Source: Ferrimonas balearica DSM 9799 | GTDB lineage: Bacteria; Pseudomonadota; Gammaproteobacteria; Enterobacterales; Shewanellaceae | DNA length: 64,000 nucleotides | NCBI RefSeq assembly: GCF_000148645.1 | Contig: NC_014541.1 | Location: forward strand, 3,929,139-3,993,138 | Direction: 5' to 3' | Shown here: one piece after another, positions 45,254-55,131 of the stretch | How the letters are laid out: each line of letters opens with the position of its first letter | How positions within the stretch are numbered: position 1 is the first letter of the stretch | Position numbers and translations under genes: made by a program | The notes under the pieces: generated by a model | Seen by the model: the letters and a program-made list of their open reading frames with translations, nothing else | Databases searched by the model: none | What the model was told of the DNA's origin: nothing

Positions 45254-46005
45254 GGTGCTGTGGGCCACAGGCCCACGCTACGGTGACCTTCCGAGGCCCT
45301 ATCCAATTGGGTTCCGTGGGCCACAGGCCCACGCTACGGTGACCTTCCGGGGCCCTATCCAATTAGGTTCCGTGGGCCACAGGCCCACGCTACGGTGACC
45401 TTCCGGGGCCCTGTCCAATTAGGTGCCGTGGGCCACAGGCCCACGCTACGGTGGCCTTCCGGGGCCCTATCCAATTGGGTGCCGTGGGCCACAGGCCCAC
45501 GCTACGGTGACCTTCCGGGGCCCTATCCAATTGGGTGCCGTGGACCACAGGCCCACGCTACGGTGAGCTTCGGGGCCCTATCCGGTTGGGTTCCGTGGGC
45601 CACAGGCCCACGCTACGGTGACCTTCCGGGGCCCTATCCAATTGGGTTCCGTGGGCCACAGGCCCACGCTACGGTGACCTTCCGGGGCCCTGTCCAATTA
45701 GGTGCCGTGGGCCACAGGCCCACGCTACGGTGACCTTCCGGGGCCCTGTCCAATTGGGTTCCGTGGGCCACAGGCCCACGCTACGGTGACCTTCCGAGGC
45801 CCTATCCAATTGGGTTCCGTGGGCCACAGGCCCACGCTACGGTGACCTTCCGGGGCCCTGTCCAATTAGGTGCCGTGGGCCACAGGCCCACGCTACGGTG
45901 GCCTTCCGGGGCCCTATCCAATTGGGTGCCGTGGGCCACAGGCCCACGCTACGGTGGCCTTCGACGGGCCGATTCGCTTTGGTAGCGTGGGCTTTCAGCC
46001 CACGG
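45254..46005. repeat. REP-like palindrome array 3, 56-bp tandem, 13 copies
   Basis: Thirteen copies of a 56-base unit, each with the palindrome CCGTGGGCCACAGGCCCACG followed by CTAC. The spacing is 56 bases throughout except one 55-base step (45541 to 45596). All copies have the same polarity. A single oppositely oriented, GTAG-headed palindrome (45982-46005) closes the array. Spacer variants (ATTGGGTTCC, ATTAGGTGCC) recur in blocks, which points to recent amplification. It fills the gap between the convergent TauE/SafE and GNAT genes. Reading frames through it are artefacts. Confidence 0.92.
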
Positions 46006-46022
46006 TTGCTCGGAGTAACCGG

Positions 46023-46514
46023 TTATTCCGGTGCGGACAGGGTGAAGTGGCGCTCGCCGCGCACGTCGATGGCGCCGGGTTGCCAGCCCTGGGCCTGATA
46101 AAACCCTTCGGCGCGGGTGTTGGTGTCGGTGGAGAGGGTGATCACCCGGGCGCCGTTGGCAAACAGCCAGTCCACGGCCCGGTCCAGTAACGCTTTGCCC
46201 AATCCTTTCCCCTCAAATCGGGGGTCGATAAACAGCGCCCAGATTGACGCGTCCTGCCCGTCGGCCACGGCAAATCCCGCGGCTTCCCCATCGCACAACG
46301 CCAGCCAGCCGCGACCTCGCCCGGTCAGGTAGTCGTGGTAGATGGCCGGAGTCAGCCGCTCCGGATCCGACAACACATTCTCCACCACGGAGAGGCGGAT
46401 TTGGCTCAGTTGCAGGATGTCCGCCTCGGTGGCGGGGCGGATCTGGATTGTCGGGTCCAGCCGTTTTTGCAGATGATCGTTGAAGCGTCCTGCGCCCATC
46501 AATGCCGATGACAT
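46023..46514 (-). CDS. GNAT-family N-acetyltransferase
   Basis: A 163-aa acetyltransferase. IRPATEADILQLSQIR opens the fold, IWALFIDPRFEGKGLGKALLD carries the acetyl-CoA loop, and AEGFYQAQGW is near the end. Substrate unknown. GGAGA lies eight bases before the ATG. It is 15 bases downstream of the NTF2-like gene on the same strand, probably co-transcribed. Confidence 0.88.
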   Translation of the reverse strand: MSSALMGAGRFNDHLQKRLDPTIQIRPATEADILQLSQIRLSVVENVLSDPERLTPAIYHDYLTGRGRGWLALCDGEAAGFAVADGQDASIWALFIDPRFEGKGLGKALLDRAVDWLFANGARVITLSTDTNTRAEGFYQAQGWQPGAIDVRGERHFTLSAPE

Positions 46515-46529
46515 TGGGGTGTCTCCTTA

Positions 46530-47003
46530 TTATTGGTCGACCGCGTCATTGCGGTTGTCGCCGCCGAGATAGCGTTGTCGGGGCGTGTAGTTGATCCAGT
46601 CCGTCTGGCGCTGGATAGCCCCACTGTCGTTAAACTCCAGCCAGATGGTAAAGCGCCAGGGGCCGAGGGCATCGCCATCAAACTCGAACGGGCGGAAGTA
46701 GCCGTTCACCACCACCACTGAGCCCTCGCCGACGGTCTCGGTCAGGGTCAGGGCGGGGCCACCGTCCAGCACCCGAAACTCGCCCCGGGACCAGTCCAAC
46801 GTGCGCCGAATCGCCTCACGGCCCTCGGCGATATGGCCATACACCATATCCTCCAGCACCGCGTCTTCGGCGTAGAACGCCATCAGCGCCTCGAAATCCT
46901 TACGCTCAGCATACACGGCAAAGAAGTCGTCGGCCTGTTCCATCGGTGTGGGCGTCACCGGCACCATGGTCAGCATCACCAGGCTCAACAGCATGGCGTT
47001 CAT
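46530..47003 (-). CDS. Exported SnoaL/NTF2-like protein
   Basis: A 157-aa protein with a probable signal peptide (MNAMLLSLVMLTMVPVTPTP) and an NTF2-like fold: FFAVYAERKDFEALMAFYAEDAVLEDMV and GREAIRRTLDW are typical of SnoaL/ketosteroid-isomerase-like proteins. Many such proteins are small enzymes or binding domains, and no activity can be assigned. GGAGG precedes the ATG by six bases. It lies 68 bases after the MipA/OmpV-like gene. Confidence 0.75.
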   Translation of the reverse strand: MNAMLLSLVMLTMVPVTPTPMEQADDFFAVYAERKDFEALMAFYAEDAVLEDMVYGHIAEGREAIRRTLDWSRGEFRVLDGGPALTLTETVGEGSVVVVNGYFRPFEFDGDALGPWRFTIWLEFNDSGAIQRQTDWINYTPRQRYLGGDNRNDAVDQ

Positions 47004-47071
47004 TGGCGACCTCCGGTTGAGGTCGGGGAACCATCAGCCATGAGACACTCCTTTGTTCATCATGATGGCGA

Positions 47072-48367
47072 TCAGAAGTGCCACTGCAGGTACACCGTGT
47101 TGTAGTTGCTGCCACCCTTGATGCGGCCAAACTGGGAGGCGGTTTCAAAGATGGAGCTGCGGTGGTGGAGGCTGTAGCCCAGCCACAGTGGGTCGAGTTC
47201 ACGGATGCCGAACAGGTCACCCAGGTTGGCGCCAAACGACAGGTCGAGGTAGTTCATCAGGTTGGAGGGGCGGTAGCCCTTACGGTCCATCTCGATCTGC
47301 TCGATGTAGGTGATCTCATCGACGTAGGAGAGACCTTCTGCCACCCCGATGCGCCAGCGGATGGGCCAGTCGAAGTTGTAATAGGCTTTGACCGCCAGCA
47401 CCCCTTCGTAGGTGGGGTCCTGTACCTCGGAGCTGTGGTGGTAGATCAGCCCCGGGGTGAAGTAGATGTCGATGGGCAGGCCAAACAGTTCGTTGGTCAG
47501 GGGCAGGCCCCAGAACACCGAGGTGAGCTGGTTGCCGTAGGGGTCTTTGACCCGGTCACCCGCCAGGATCTCACCGATATTGGACTCGGTGGCCCAACCG
47601 GTGGCCAGCCGCACATAGTGCCCCTCAAGTGCGTCTGACTCCCACAGCTTGCCGCGCTCGGAGGGCTCCGGGAAGAAGCCAAAACCGATAAAGGTTTCCA
47701 GGTTATAGCGGGAGTCGAGGGTGGGCAGGTCCGCCAGCTCGCCCCCCAGGATGGAGGCGTTGGCGCTGCCCATCAGGTAGAGGTTGCTCCAGACGTGGTA
47801 GCGCAACTCAAACCCGACGGTGGCCCCCAGATCGGCCCCGGCGTCCACTTGATCCAGGCCGTAGTAGTAGCTGTTGAACTGCTCTGAGCGCCAGTCGATC
47901 TGCAGGGTGGGACGCACCTCCAGCGCGCCCTCCTGATGGAAGAAGCCGTAGCGGAAGTGGCCATAGCTGCGGCCACTGCCGTCGCTCAGTACCTCGGCAT
48001 CCAGGTAGGCGTTGTCCCAGGGGATGTAGCGGTAGCGCAGGCCGGTATCGAAGCTGTCCTCGCGCACCTCGTTCTGATACTCCTCGGGGATATCGAAGAA
48101 GCGGTAACGGGAGAACAGGGTGGCCTGGTGCTTCTCGTCGTTCCAGAGATGGAAGCCCGCCTCCAGGCCGTGCAGGTAGAAACGCTCGGTGTGGAAGTAC
48201 ATCAGCGGGGTGATGTCCATCACCTGATCGACGTCGGTGTCGTAGGGGATGTCGGCGTAGCGGGCGCCAATGGCGATGCCCCAGGCGGATTGCGGCTCAC
48301 TGCCGGGTACGGCAAAAGCCGGCAGGCTGACGGTGGCAAGCAATGCGGTGGCGGCAATTCGGCTCAT
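47072..48367 (-). CDS. MipA/OmpV-like outer-membrane protein
   Basis: A 431-aa protein with a signal peptide (MSRIAATALLATVSLPAFA) and alternating aromatic beta-strands (MYFHTERFYLHGLEAGFHLW, FRYGFFHQEGALEVRPTLQI) that end in a terminal Phe (NTVYLQWHF), as expected of an outer-membrane barrel. The pattern resembles the MipA/OmpV family, though it is longer than the usual 250-270 aa. The family ranges from murein-enzyme scaffolds to osmoregulated porins, so the role is uncertain. Confidence 0.7.
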   Translation of the reverse strand: MSRIAATALLATVSLPAFAVPGSEPQSAWGIAIGARYADIPYDTDVDQVMDITPLMYFHTERFYLHGLEAGFHLWNDEKHQATLFSRYRFFDIPEEYQNEVREDSFDTGLRYRYIPWDNAYLDAEVLSDGSGRSYGHFRYGFFHQEGALEVRPTLQIDWRSEQFNSYYYGLDQVDAGADLGATVGFELRYHVWSNLYLMGSANASILGGELADLPTLDSRYNLETFIGFGFFPEPSERGKLWESDALEGHYVRLATGWATESNIGEILAGDRVKDPYGNQLTSVFWGLPLTNELFGLPIDIYFTPGLIYHHSSEVQDPTYEGVLAVKAYYNFDWPIRWRIGVAEGLSYVDEITYIEQIEMDRKGYRPSNLMNYLDLSFGANLGDLFGIRELDPLWLGYSLHHRSSIFETASQFGRIKGGSNYNTVYLQWHF

Positions 48368-48404
48368 CGACGTATCTTCCTCTTTAGTTATCTGTATTCA
48401 AAAC

Positions 48405-48436
48405 GTAAAAAGCCCGCTTAAGCAAGCGGGCTTTTT
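48405..48436 (-). terminator. Terminator of the malic enzyme gene
   Basis: AAAGCCCGCTT / AAGCGGGCTTT with an AAGC loop, flanked by A- and T-runs, between malic enzyme and the MipA/OmpV-like gene. Confidence 0.88.
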
Positions 48437-48486
48437 AGAATTCTGCCAAACCGAAGCGCGGCAGGCAGCGAAAATCGAGGCCGGGA

Positions 48487-49737
48487 TCAGGCTTCGTTCA
48501 TGTAGCCTTCAGGCAGCGCTTCGATGCCAGCCACGCCGGACTCGATGGCGGCCTGCGCCACGGCCTTGGCCACACGCGGCAGCAGGCGCGGGTCCATCGG
48601 CTTGGGCAGCACGTAGTCAGCACCAAAGCTCATGGCATCGGCCTGGTAGGCTTTCAGCACCAGCTCCGGCACCGGCTCTTTGGCCAGTTCACGGATGGCG
48701 TGGACCGCAGCCACTTTCATCTCGTCGTTGATGGCGCTGGCGCGCACGTCGAGCGCACCACGGAACAGGAACGGGAAGCACAGGACGTTGTTGACCTGGT
48801 TCGGGTAGTCACTGCGGCCGGTGCCCATGATGATGTCCTGGCGAGCGGCAAAGGCCACTTCCGGGCGGATCTCCGGGTCCGGGTTGGAGCAGGCGAAGAT
48901 CACCGGCTTGTCGGCCATCAGCTTCACGTCTTCGGCAGACAGCACGTCCGGGCCGGATACGCCCACGAACACGTCCGCTTCGGCAATCACGTCCTGCAGG
49001 GTGCGCTTGTCGGTGTTGTTGGCGAACAGCTGCTTGTATTCGTTGAGGTCGTCGCGACGGGTGTGGATCACGCCCTGGCGGTCGAGCATGTAGATCTTCT
49101 CGCGCATGGCGCCGCACTTGATCAGCAGCTCCATACAGGCGATGGCGGCGGCGCCGGCGCCCATGCAGACGATGGTGCTTTCAGCCAGGTCTTTGCCCTG
49201 GATCTCAAGCGCGTTCAGCAGGCCCGCTGCGGTCACGATGGCAGTGCCGTGCTGATCATCGTGGAATACCGGAACCTGGCAGCGCTCAATCAGCTGCTTC
49301 TCAATCTCGAAGCACTCCGGCGCTTTGATGTCTTCCAGGTTGATGCCACCAAAGGTGTCGGCGATGTTGGCCACGGTATCGATAAACTCTTCGACGGTGC
49401 GGTGCTTCACCTCGATGTCGATGGAGTCGATATTGGCAAATCGCTTAAACAGCAGGGCTTTCCCCTCCATCACCGGCTTGGAGGCCAGCGGACCCAGGTT
49501 ACCCAGACCCAGAATGGCGGTGCCGTTACTGATCACCGCCACCAGGTTGCCCTTGTTGGTGTAGCGGTAAGCGTCAGCAGGGTTGGCCGCGATTTCGCGC
49601 ACCGGCTCAGCCACACCGGGGCTGTAGGCCAGGGCCAGGTCCTGTTGGGTTTCCGCCGGTTTGGTCAGCGCAACGCTGATTTTTCCCGGCACGGGGTAGG
49701 CATGATACTCGAGGGCTTTTTCGCGCAGATCCGACAT
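48487..49737 (-). CDS. Malic enzyme (short form)
   Basis: A 416-aa enzyme for oxidative decarboxylation of malate to pyruvate. The N-terminus ([19 protein letters not shown], then [16 protein letters not shown]), [22 protein letters not shown] (nucleotide binding) and [12 protein letters not shown] are all malic-enzyme motifs. It lacks the phosphotransacetylase-like domain of E. coli MaeB. Cofactor (NAD or NADP) is not decided from sequence. The start MSDLREK is chosen by family alignment. A longer in-frame reading of 37 codons is not conserved-looking. Confidence 0.93.
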   Translation of the reverse strand: MSDLREKALEYHAYPVPGKISVALTKPAETQQDLALAYSPGVAEPVREIAANPADAYRYTNKGNLVAVISNGTAILGLGNLGPLASKPVMEGKALLFKRFANIDSIDIEVKHRTVEEFIDTVANIADTFGGINLEDIKAPECFEIEKQLIERCQVPVFHDDQHGTAIVTAAGLLNALEIQGKDLAESTIVCMGAGAAAIACMELLIKCGAMREKIYMLDRQGVIHTRRDDLNEYKQLFANNTDKRTLQDVIAEADVFVGVSGPDVLSAEDVKLMADKPVIFACSNPDPEIRPEVAFAARQDIIMGTGRSDYPNQVNNVLCFPFLFRGALDVRASAINDEMKVAAVHAIRELAKEPVPELVLKAYQADAMSFGADYVLPKPMDPRLLPRVAKAVAQAAIESGVAGIEALPEGYMNEA

Positions 49738-50009
49738 GATGTTGTTATTTCCCGAATTCGGCTTGTCGTAGGTTTGGGGGGGAAGTCGGCGCAAACATAC
49801 TCCACTGAGAGGTAATTGCAAGGCCGAGCGAGGGGTTTTTGGCCGCACGCCGCCTGCTCATACCAGTGGCTTATCCAAGCAAAATTAAACGCTTTCAAAA
49901 ACAATGCATTAAGGGTGCATAACCGGGCATTAGGCGAAAGCCGTATACCCATTTATCGGGGAGGCTGGCAGGGCGAAAAGAGAGGGTTAAGTTGCTGAAT
50001 AAATAGACA
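49738..50009. other. Intergenic region between rpmE and malic enzyme
   Basis: About 270 bases with no gene seen. It should carry the malic enzyme promoter and leads into the rpmE terminator. Confidence 0.4.
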
Positions 50010-50039
50010 AAAAGAAAGGGCGTCCAACTGGACGCCCTT
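50010..50039 (-). terminator. Terminator of rpmE
   Basis: AAGGGCGTCC / GGACGCCCTT with an AACT loop. On the minus strand a T-rich tract follows, 17 bases past the stop codon. Confidence 0.88.
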
Positions 50040-50056
50040 GCTTCGAATCGTTTCGA

Positions 50057-50272
50057 TTACTTCTTGGAGCCGATGGCACCGAAACGGTTCTTGAATTTCT
50101 CAACGCGACCGCCGGTATCCATCACCTTCTGCTTGCCGGTGTAGAACGGGTGGCACTCGGAGCATACGTCCAGGTGCAGGTCTTTAGCCACGGTGGAGCG
50201 GGTCTTGATCACGTTACCGCAAGAGCAGTTGGCGGTGATCTCTACGTAGTTCGGGTGGATACCTTGTTTCAT
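50057..50272 (-). CDS. rpmE: 50S ribosomal protein L31 (zinc-binding form)
   Basis: A 71-aa ribosomal protein. Cys16, Cys18, Cys37 and Cys40 (NCSCGN and [14 protein letters not shown]) make it the zinc-containing C+ form, which some bacteria replace with a Cys-less paralogue under zinc starvation. The start MKQGIHPNY is chosen by family and by GAGG six bases upstream. It is divergent from priA, as in related genera. Confidence 0.97.
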   Translation of the reverse strand: MKQGIHPNYVEITANCSCGNVIKTRSTVAKDLHLDVCSECHPFYTGKQKVMDTGGRVEKFKNRFGAIGSKK

Positions 50273-50498
50273 GGGAAACCTCAAATTAGGCCGTGTCGCT
50301 ATCCGATTCTATGCCGGACACCACACGTTAGGTTGGTGATACTTTCAGGGCGCGAGATGATACAGCAGTGCCGCAATGCCCACAAGCATTCTGTACAATT
50401 TCTACGCCGAAAGGATCGCCGATCGCGCGTTTTTTTCCGCCCTTGGTTCGGCTCTGGTAGGGTATAGCCCTCTGTCCGCTCAAAGTAAACCGACCATC

Positions 50499-52685
50499 GT
50501 GTACATTCAGGTTGCCCTGCCGGTGCCGCTGCCGCGCCTGTTCAGCTATCTTCCCCTGCCGGATCAACCGCTGCCGGAGCCCGGCACCCGTGTGCGCGTG
50601 CCCTTTGGGCGCCAGTCCCAGGTAGGCATCGTGGTCAGCCACGGCCCGGAACCGGAGCTGGACCCCGCCAAGATCAAAACGATCGAAGCCAGCCTCGATG
50701 ACCACACCCTGTTCTCCCCGGCGCTGTGGAAACTGGCCCAGACCGCCAGCCGCTACTACTTCACCCCGCTGGGGCTGGTGTTGCCACAGATGATCCCGGT
50801 GCGCCTGCGCAAGGGCGAATCCGCCGAGCCAGCCGCCGTGACCCTGTGGCAACTGACCGACAGTGGCCGCGAGGTGGCGCTGGACAGCCTCAAGCGGGCG
50901 GCTCAGCAACAGCGCATCATCGCCTACCTGCAGGCCGGAAAACGGCTGGAGGATGGCAAGGTTACCGAGTTGGAGTTCAGCCGGCAGGCCCTCAAAGCCC
51001 TGACCGAAAAGGGCCTGCTGGCTCCTCACACCGAACAGCCTGAGCCCGCCCAAAGCTGGGATCGAAACTGGACCGGCGGCGAGGAGCCCCCGCGCCTGAA
51101 CCCGGAGCAGGCCATTGCGGTCAGCGCCATCAACCAGCACGAGGGCTTCGGCTGCTTCCTGCTGGATGGGGTCACCGGCTCGGGTAAAACCGAGGTCTAC
51201 CTGTCGGTGATGAAGGAGGTATTACGTCGGGGCCAGAGTGTGCTGGTGCTGGTGCCGGAGATCGGTCTGACGCCGCAAACCATCGCCCGCTTCCGTCGCC
51301 GCTTTCCGCTGCCGATGGAGGTGCTGCACTCGGCGGTGAACGACACCGAGCGTCTGGCCAGCTGGCAGCGGGCCCGGGCCGGGGGGGCCGCCATTGTGCT
51401 GGGCACCCGGTCGGCGCTGTTTACCCCCCTGCCGGAGCTGGGCCTGATTGTGATCGACGAGGAGCACGACGCCAGCTTCAAACAGCAGGAGGGGTTCCGC
51501 TACCACGGCCGTGACCTCGCGGTGATGCGGGCGCAGCTGGAGAACGTGCCCATTGTGCTGGGCAGCGCCACCCCGGCACTGGAAACCCTCAACAACGTGC
51601 AGCAGGGCCGCTACCGCCACCTGACCCTGACCCGCCGGGCCGGGGCCGCTCAGCCGGTGCGCCAGATCCTGCAGGACATCCGCCACCTGCCGCTGGATGC
51701 CGGTCTGTCGCCGCCGCTGATCCAGCGCATCCGCCAGCACCTGGATGAAGGCAATCAGGTGATGCTGTTCCTCAACCGTCGCGGCTTTGCCCCGGCGCTG
51801 CTGTGCCACGAGTGCGGCCACCTGCACGAGTGCAACCGCTGCGACGCCTTCTATACCGTGCACCAGGCCAGCAATATGGTGCAGTGCCACCACTGCGGCA
51901 GCCAGAAGCGGCTGCCACGGCAGTGCCCGGATTGCGGCTCCACCCAGCTGTTTACCCGCGGGGTCGGCACCGAACAGCTGGAACAGGCACTGGAACGGTT
52001 GTTCCCCGACGCCCCGGCGGTGCGCATCGACCGCGACTCCACCAGCCGTAAAGGCAGTCTGGAGGCGATGCTGGAGCGGATCCGCAGCGGCGAGGTGAAG
52101 ATCCTGGTGGGCACCCAGATGCTGGCCAAGGGCCACCACTTCCCCGACGTCACCCTGGTGGGGCTGCTGGACGTGGACTCCGCCCTGTTCTCTGCCGATT
52201 TCCGCGCTGCTGAACGTCTGGCCCAGCTCTACACTCAGGTGGCCGGACGCTCAGGCCGCGCCAGTAAGAAGGGCGAGGTGGTGCTGCAGACCCACCAGCC
52301 GGAACACCCGCTGCTGCACCAGTTGCTGGGGGCCGGTTACGCCGCCTTTGCCAAAGACGCGCTGACCGAACGCCAGCAGGCCCTGCTGCCCCCCTACTGG
52401 CAGTTGGCGGTGATCCGCGCCGAAGCCAATCAGGCCCATGAGGCTCAGGGGTTCCTGCAACAGGCCAAGAGCCTGCTGCCGGCCGGTCAGGTGCAGATGA
52501 TTGGGCCGATGGCGGCGCCTTTGGAGCGCAAAGCGGGCAAGTACCGGTTCCAGGCATTGCTGCTGGCGCCGGACCGCCGCAGCCTGCAACACAGCCTTGA
52601 ACCCTGGCTGGTGGCGGTGGCGAATCTGGAGAGTGGCAAACGTTGTCGCTGGCATCTGGAGCGCGACCCCCAGGATCTGCTCTGA
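50499..52685 (+). CDS. priA: Primosomal replication protein N' (PriA helicase)
   Basis: PriA restarts collapsed replication forks by loading the replicative helicase. The protein shows the N-terminal 3'-DNA-binding domain (VALPVPLPRLFSYLPL, RVRVPFGRQSQVGIVV), Walker A GVTGSGKTEVYL near residue 225, the DEEH box (LIVIDEEHDASFKQQEG), and eight zinc-binding Cys in CHECGHLHECNRCD and QCHHCG...QCPDCG. A GTG start at 50499 gives 728 aa, near the 732 of E. coli. An ATG 41 codons upstream would add an unrelated extension. The ribosome site is weak in both cases, so the start is moderately sure. Confidence 0.95.
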   Translation: MYIQVALPVPLPRLFSYLPLPDQPLPEPGTRVRVPFGRQSQVGIVVSHGPEPELDPAKIKTIEASLDDHTLFSPALWKLAQTASRYYFTPLGLVLPQMIPVRLRKGESAEPAAVTLWQLTDSGREVALDSLKRAAQQQRIIAYLQAGKRLEDGKVTELEFSRQALKALTEKGLLAPHTEQPEPAQSWDRNWTGGEEPPRLNPEQAIAVSAINQHEGFGCFLLDGVTGSGKTEVYLSVMKEVLRRGQSVLVLVPEIGLTPQTIARFRRRFPLPMEVLHSAVNDTERLASWQRARAGGAAIVLGTRSALFTPLPELGLIVIDEEHDASFKQQEGFRYHGRDLAVMRAQLENVPIVLGSATPALETLNNVQQGRYRHLTLTRRAGAAQPVRQILQDIRHLPLDAGLSPPLIQRIRQHLDEGNQVMLFLNRRGFAPALLCHECGHLHECNRCDAFYTVHQASNMVQCHHCGSQKRLPRQCPDCGSTQLFTRGVGTEQLEQALERLFPDAPAVRIDRDSTSRKGSLEAMLERIRSGEVKILVGTQMLAKGHHFPDVTLVGLLDVDSALFSADFRAAERLAQLYTQVAGRSGRASKKGEVVLQTHQPEHPLLHQLLGAGYAAFAKDALTERQQALLPPYWQLAVIRAEANQAHEAQGFLQQAKSLLPAGQVQMIGPMAAPLERKAGKYRFQALLLAPDRRSLQHSLEPWLVAVANLESGKRCRWHLERDPQDLL

Positions 52686-52792
52686 TCTCAACCCCCTGCG
52701 ATATAGTTTTTATCCAGTTCCAGCGTTAAAATAGCCGGTTCGAATGCCCGCCTTATCATGGCGGGAACCCCCAGAATTCTTTTGGTGTCGCG

Positions 52793-54541
52793 ATGAAAGA
52801 CCATATCCAGCAGTTACTTGAACAAACCGTCGACCGTCTTAAAGCCCAGGCCATCATCCCGGCCGATGCCGCACCGCGACTCCAGGTAGACCGCACCAAA
52901 GACAAAAGCCACGGCGATCTGGCCACCAACCTGGCGATGATGCTGGCCAAACCGGCCGGTAAAAACCCCCGTGAACTGGCGGGCCTGATCATCGACAACC
53001 TGCCGGAATCCACCCTGGTGGCCAAAACCGAGATCGCCGGTCCCGGCTTTATCAACTTCTTCCTGGATGCGGGCTGGCTGGGCAAGCAGATTGAAACCAT
53101 CGCCAGCGATGACCGCGCCAACGTGGCCCCCATCGCTGCGCCGCAAACCATCGTGACCGACTACTCCGCGCCCAACGTGGCCAAAGAGATGGCGGTGCAC
53201 CACATCCGCTCCACCGTGATCGGTGACGCGGTGACCCGCACCCTCGAATTCCTCGGCCACAACGTGGTTCGTGCTAACCACATCGGCGACTGGGGTACCC
53301 AGTTCGGCATGCTGATCGCCTATCTCGAGAAGATGGAGAACGAAAGCGCCGCCGATATGGACCTGTCCGATCTGGAAGCCTTCTACCGCGAAGCCAAGAA
53401 GTGCTACGACGAAGACGGCGAGTTCGCTGAGCGTGCCCGTAACTACGTGGTGAAACTGCAGGGCGGTGACGAGTACTGCAACGCCATGTGGCGCAAGCTG
53501 GTGGACATCACCATGGCGCAGAACCAGGCCATCTACGACCGCCTGGGCGTATCCCTGAGCAACGACGACATCATGGGCGAGAGCCTCTACAACCCGATGT
53601 TGCCGGAGATCGTGGCAGACCTGACCAAGCAGGGTCTGGCGGTGGAAGACCAGGGCGCCAAAGTGGTGTTCCTGGACGAGTTCAAAGGCAAAGATGGCAA
53701 CCCGATGGGTGTGATCATCCAGAAGCGTGACGGTGGCTTCCTCTACACCACCACCGACATCGCGGCCGCCAAGTACCGTGTCGACACCTTCGCTGCCGAC
53801 CGCATCCTGTACTTTATCGACTCCCGTCAGGCCCAGCACCTGCAGCAAGCCTGGCTGATCGCCCGTAAAGCCGGTTACCTGCCAGACACCACCACCACCG
53901 AGCACTGTGCCTTCGGCATGATGCTGGGCAAAGACGGCAAGCCGTTCAAAACCCGCTCCGGTGGCACCGTGAAGCTGGCTGACCTGCTGGAAGAAGCCCA
54001 TCAGCGCGCCACCAAGCTGATTGGCGAGAAGAACCCGGACCTGCAGGGTGACGCGCTGGACACCATCGCCGCCACCGTGGCCATGGCGTCCGTGAAGTAC
54101 TCTGACCTGTCCAAGAACCGTACCACCGACTACGTGTTCGACTGGGACAACATGCTGACCTTCGAAGGCAACACCGCGCCCTACATGCTGTACGCCTTCA
54201 GCCGCATCCAGTCCATCTTCCGCAAGGCGGGTGTGAACGCGGCCGAGCTGAACGGCACCGTGGTGCTGGCGCACGACAAAGAGGAAGCGTTGGCCCAGAA
54301 GCTGGTGCAGTTCAACGATGCCGTTCAGGGCGTCGCCAACAAAGGCATGCCGCACCTGATGTGCACCTACCTGTACGAGCTGGCCGGTGCCTTTATGAGC
54401 TTCTACGAAGCCTGCCCGATCAACAAAGATGACGTGGCTGAAGACGCCAAGGCCAGCCGTCTGCGCCTGTGTGCCGCGACCGCCAACACCCTGAAAGTGG
54501 GCCTCGGCCTGCTGGGCATCAACACCCTGGATCGCATGTAA
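52793..54541 (+). CDS. argS: Arginyl-tRNA synthetase
   Basis: This class I synthetase charges tRNA-Arg. The 582-aa protein has the N-terminal Add1 domain ([20 protein letters not shown]), the catalytic core ([31 protein letters not shown]) and the helical anticodon-binding domain at the end. The HIGH-type box, HVGH in E. coli ArgRS, reads AVHH here ([14 protein letters not shown]), so the signature is altered. The KMSK region is replaced by KPFKTRSGG, normal for many ArgRS. It sits 107 bases after priA and 4 bases before ftsN. Confidence 0.97.
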   Translation: MKDHIQQLLEQTVDRLKAQAIIPADAAPRLQVDRTKDKSHGDLATNLAMMLAKPAGKNPRELAGLIIDNLPESTLVAKTEIAGPGFINFFLDAGWLGKQIETIASDDRANVAPIAAPQTIVTDYSAPNVAKEMAVHHIRSTVIGDAVTRTLEFLGHNVVRANHIGDWGTQFGMLIAYLEKMENESAADMDLSDLEAFYREAKKCYDEDGEFAERARNYVVKLQGGDEYCNAMWRKLVDITMAQNQAIYDRLGVSLSNDDIMGESLYNPMLPEIVADLTKQGLAVEDQGAKVVFLDEFKGKDGNPMGVIIQKRDGGFLYTTTDIAAAKYRVDTFAADRILYFIDSRQAQHLQQAWLIARKAGYLPDTTTTEHCAFGMMLGKDGKPFKTRSGGTVKLADLLEEAHQRATKLIGEKNPDLQGDALDTIAATVAMASVKYSDLSKNRTTDYVFDWDNMLTFEGNTAPYMLYAFSRIQSIFRKAGVNAAELNGTVVLAHDKEEALAQKLVQFNDAVQGVANKGMPHLMCTYLYELAGAFMSFYEACPINKDDVAEDAKASRLRLCAATANTLKVGLGLLGINTLDRM

Positions 54542-54545
54542 GTTT

Positions 54546-55106
54546 ATGGCAAAGGATTATGCCGGACGCGGGCGCCCTGCCCGCAAACCTGCCCGGGGCC
54601 GCAGTAAGGCCCCGGCGAAAAAGCCCTTCCCCTGGCCGATGGCGCTGGTGGTGGTGGCCCTGCTCTGCTTCTTTGGCTATCTGTTGCTGACCATCCAGGG
54701 TGCCAGCGACCGCGAAGAGGGCACCACCCCGGATGCGGCGGTGGAGCAACCTGCGCCGAAGCCGAAGAAGGAGCAAGCCCCGCTGCCGGAGAAGCCGCAG
54801 GAGGATTGGCAGTACATCGACGTGCTGCCCAACTCCGAGGTGGAGGTCGAGGTGCCTGAGCAGGAGACCGGCGGCCCATACCAGATGCAGTGCGGCTCCT
54901 TCCGCAGTGAGGATCAGGCCAACGCCATGCGCGCCACCATCGCGTTCCAGGGACTGGAGTCCCAGGTGCGTCGTTCGGAAGGCCGCAATGGGGTCTGGTT
55001 CCGGGTGGTACTGGGGCCTTATGAGCGCAAGCGCCTGGCGGAGAAAGATCGCCATACGCTGCAGCGTTCCGGCATCAACACCTGCCAGATCTGGCTGTGG
55101 AACTGA
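54546..55106 (+). CDS. ftsN: SPOR-domain cell division protein, FtsN-like
   Basis: A 186-aa bitopic protein: basic cytoplasmic tail (RGRPARKPARGRSKAPAKK), one helix at about 32-49, a Pro/Lys/Glu-rich periplasmic linker, and a C-terminal SPOR domain (residues 110-186, YQMQCGSFRSEDQANAMRA and WFRVVLGPYERKRLAEKD) that binds denuded septal glycan. FtsN triggers septal peptidoglycan synthesis. At 186 aa it is much shorter than the 319-aa E. coli protein because of a short linker. It begins four bases after argS and is part of the argS-ftsN-hslVU neighbourhood seen in related genera. Confidence 0.85.
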   Translation: MAKDYAGRGRPARKPARGRSKAPAKKPFPWPMALVVVALLCFFGYLLLTIQGASDREEGTTPDAAVEQPAPKPKKEQAPLPEKPQEDWQYIDVLPNSEVEVEVPEQETGGPYQMQCGSFRSEDQANAMRATIAFQGLESQVRRSEGRNGVWFRVVLGPYERKRLAEKDRHTLQRSGINTCQIWLWN

Positions 55107-55128
55107 GGGGGCTTCGGCCCCCTTTTTT
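55107..55128 (+). terminator. Terminator of argS-ftsN
   Basis: GGGGGC-TTCG-GCCCCC, a very stable tetraloop stem, followed by six T. It begins at the ftsN stop codon and ends three bases before the tapT ATG. Confidence 0.9.
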
Positions 55129-55131
55129 ACC

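Noticed and set aside
45254..46005. CRISPR array
   Set aside because: Repeats are contiguous 56-base units that include an inverted palindrome, the intervening parts are nearly identical rather than unique spacers, and no cas gene is in the window.
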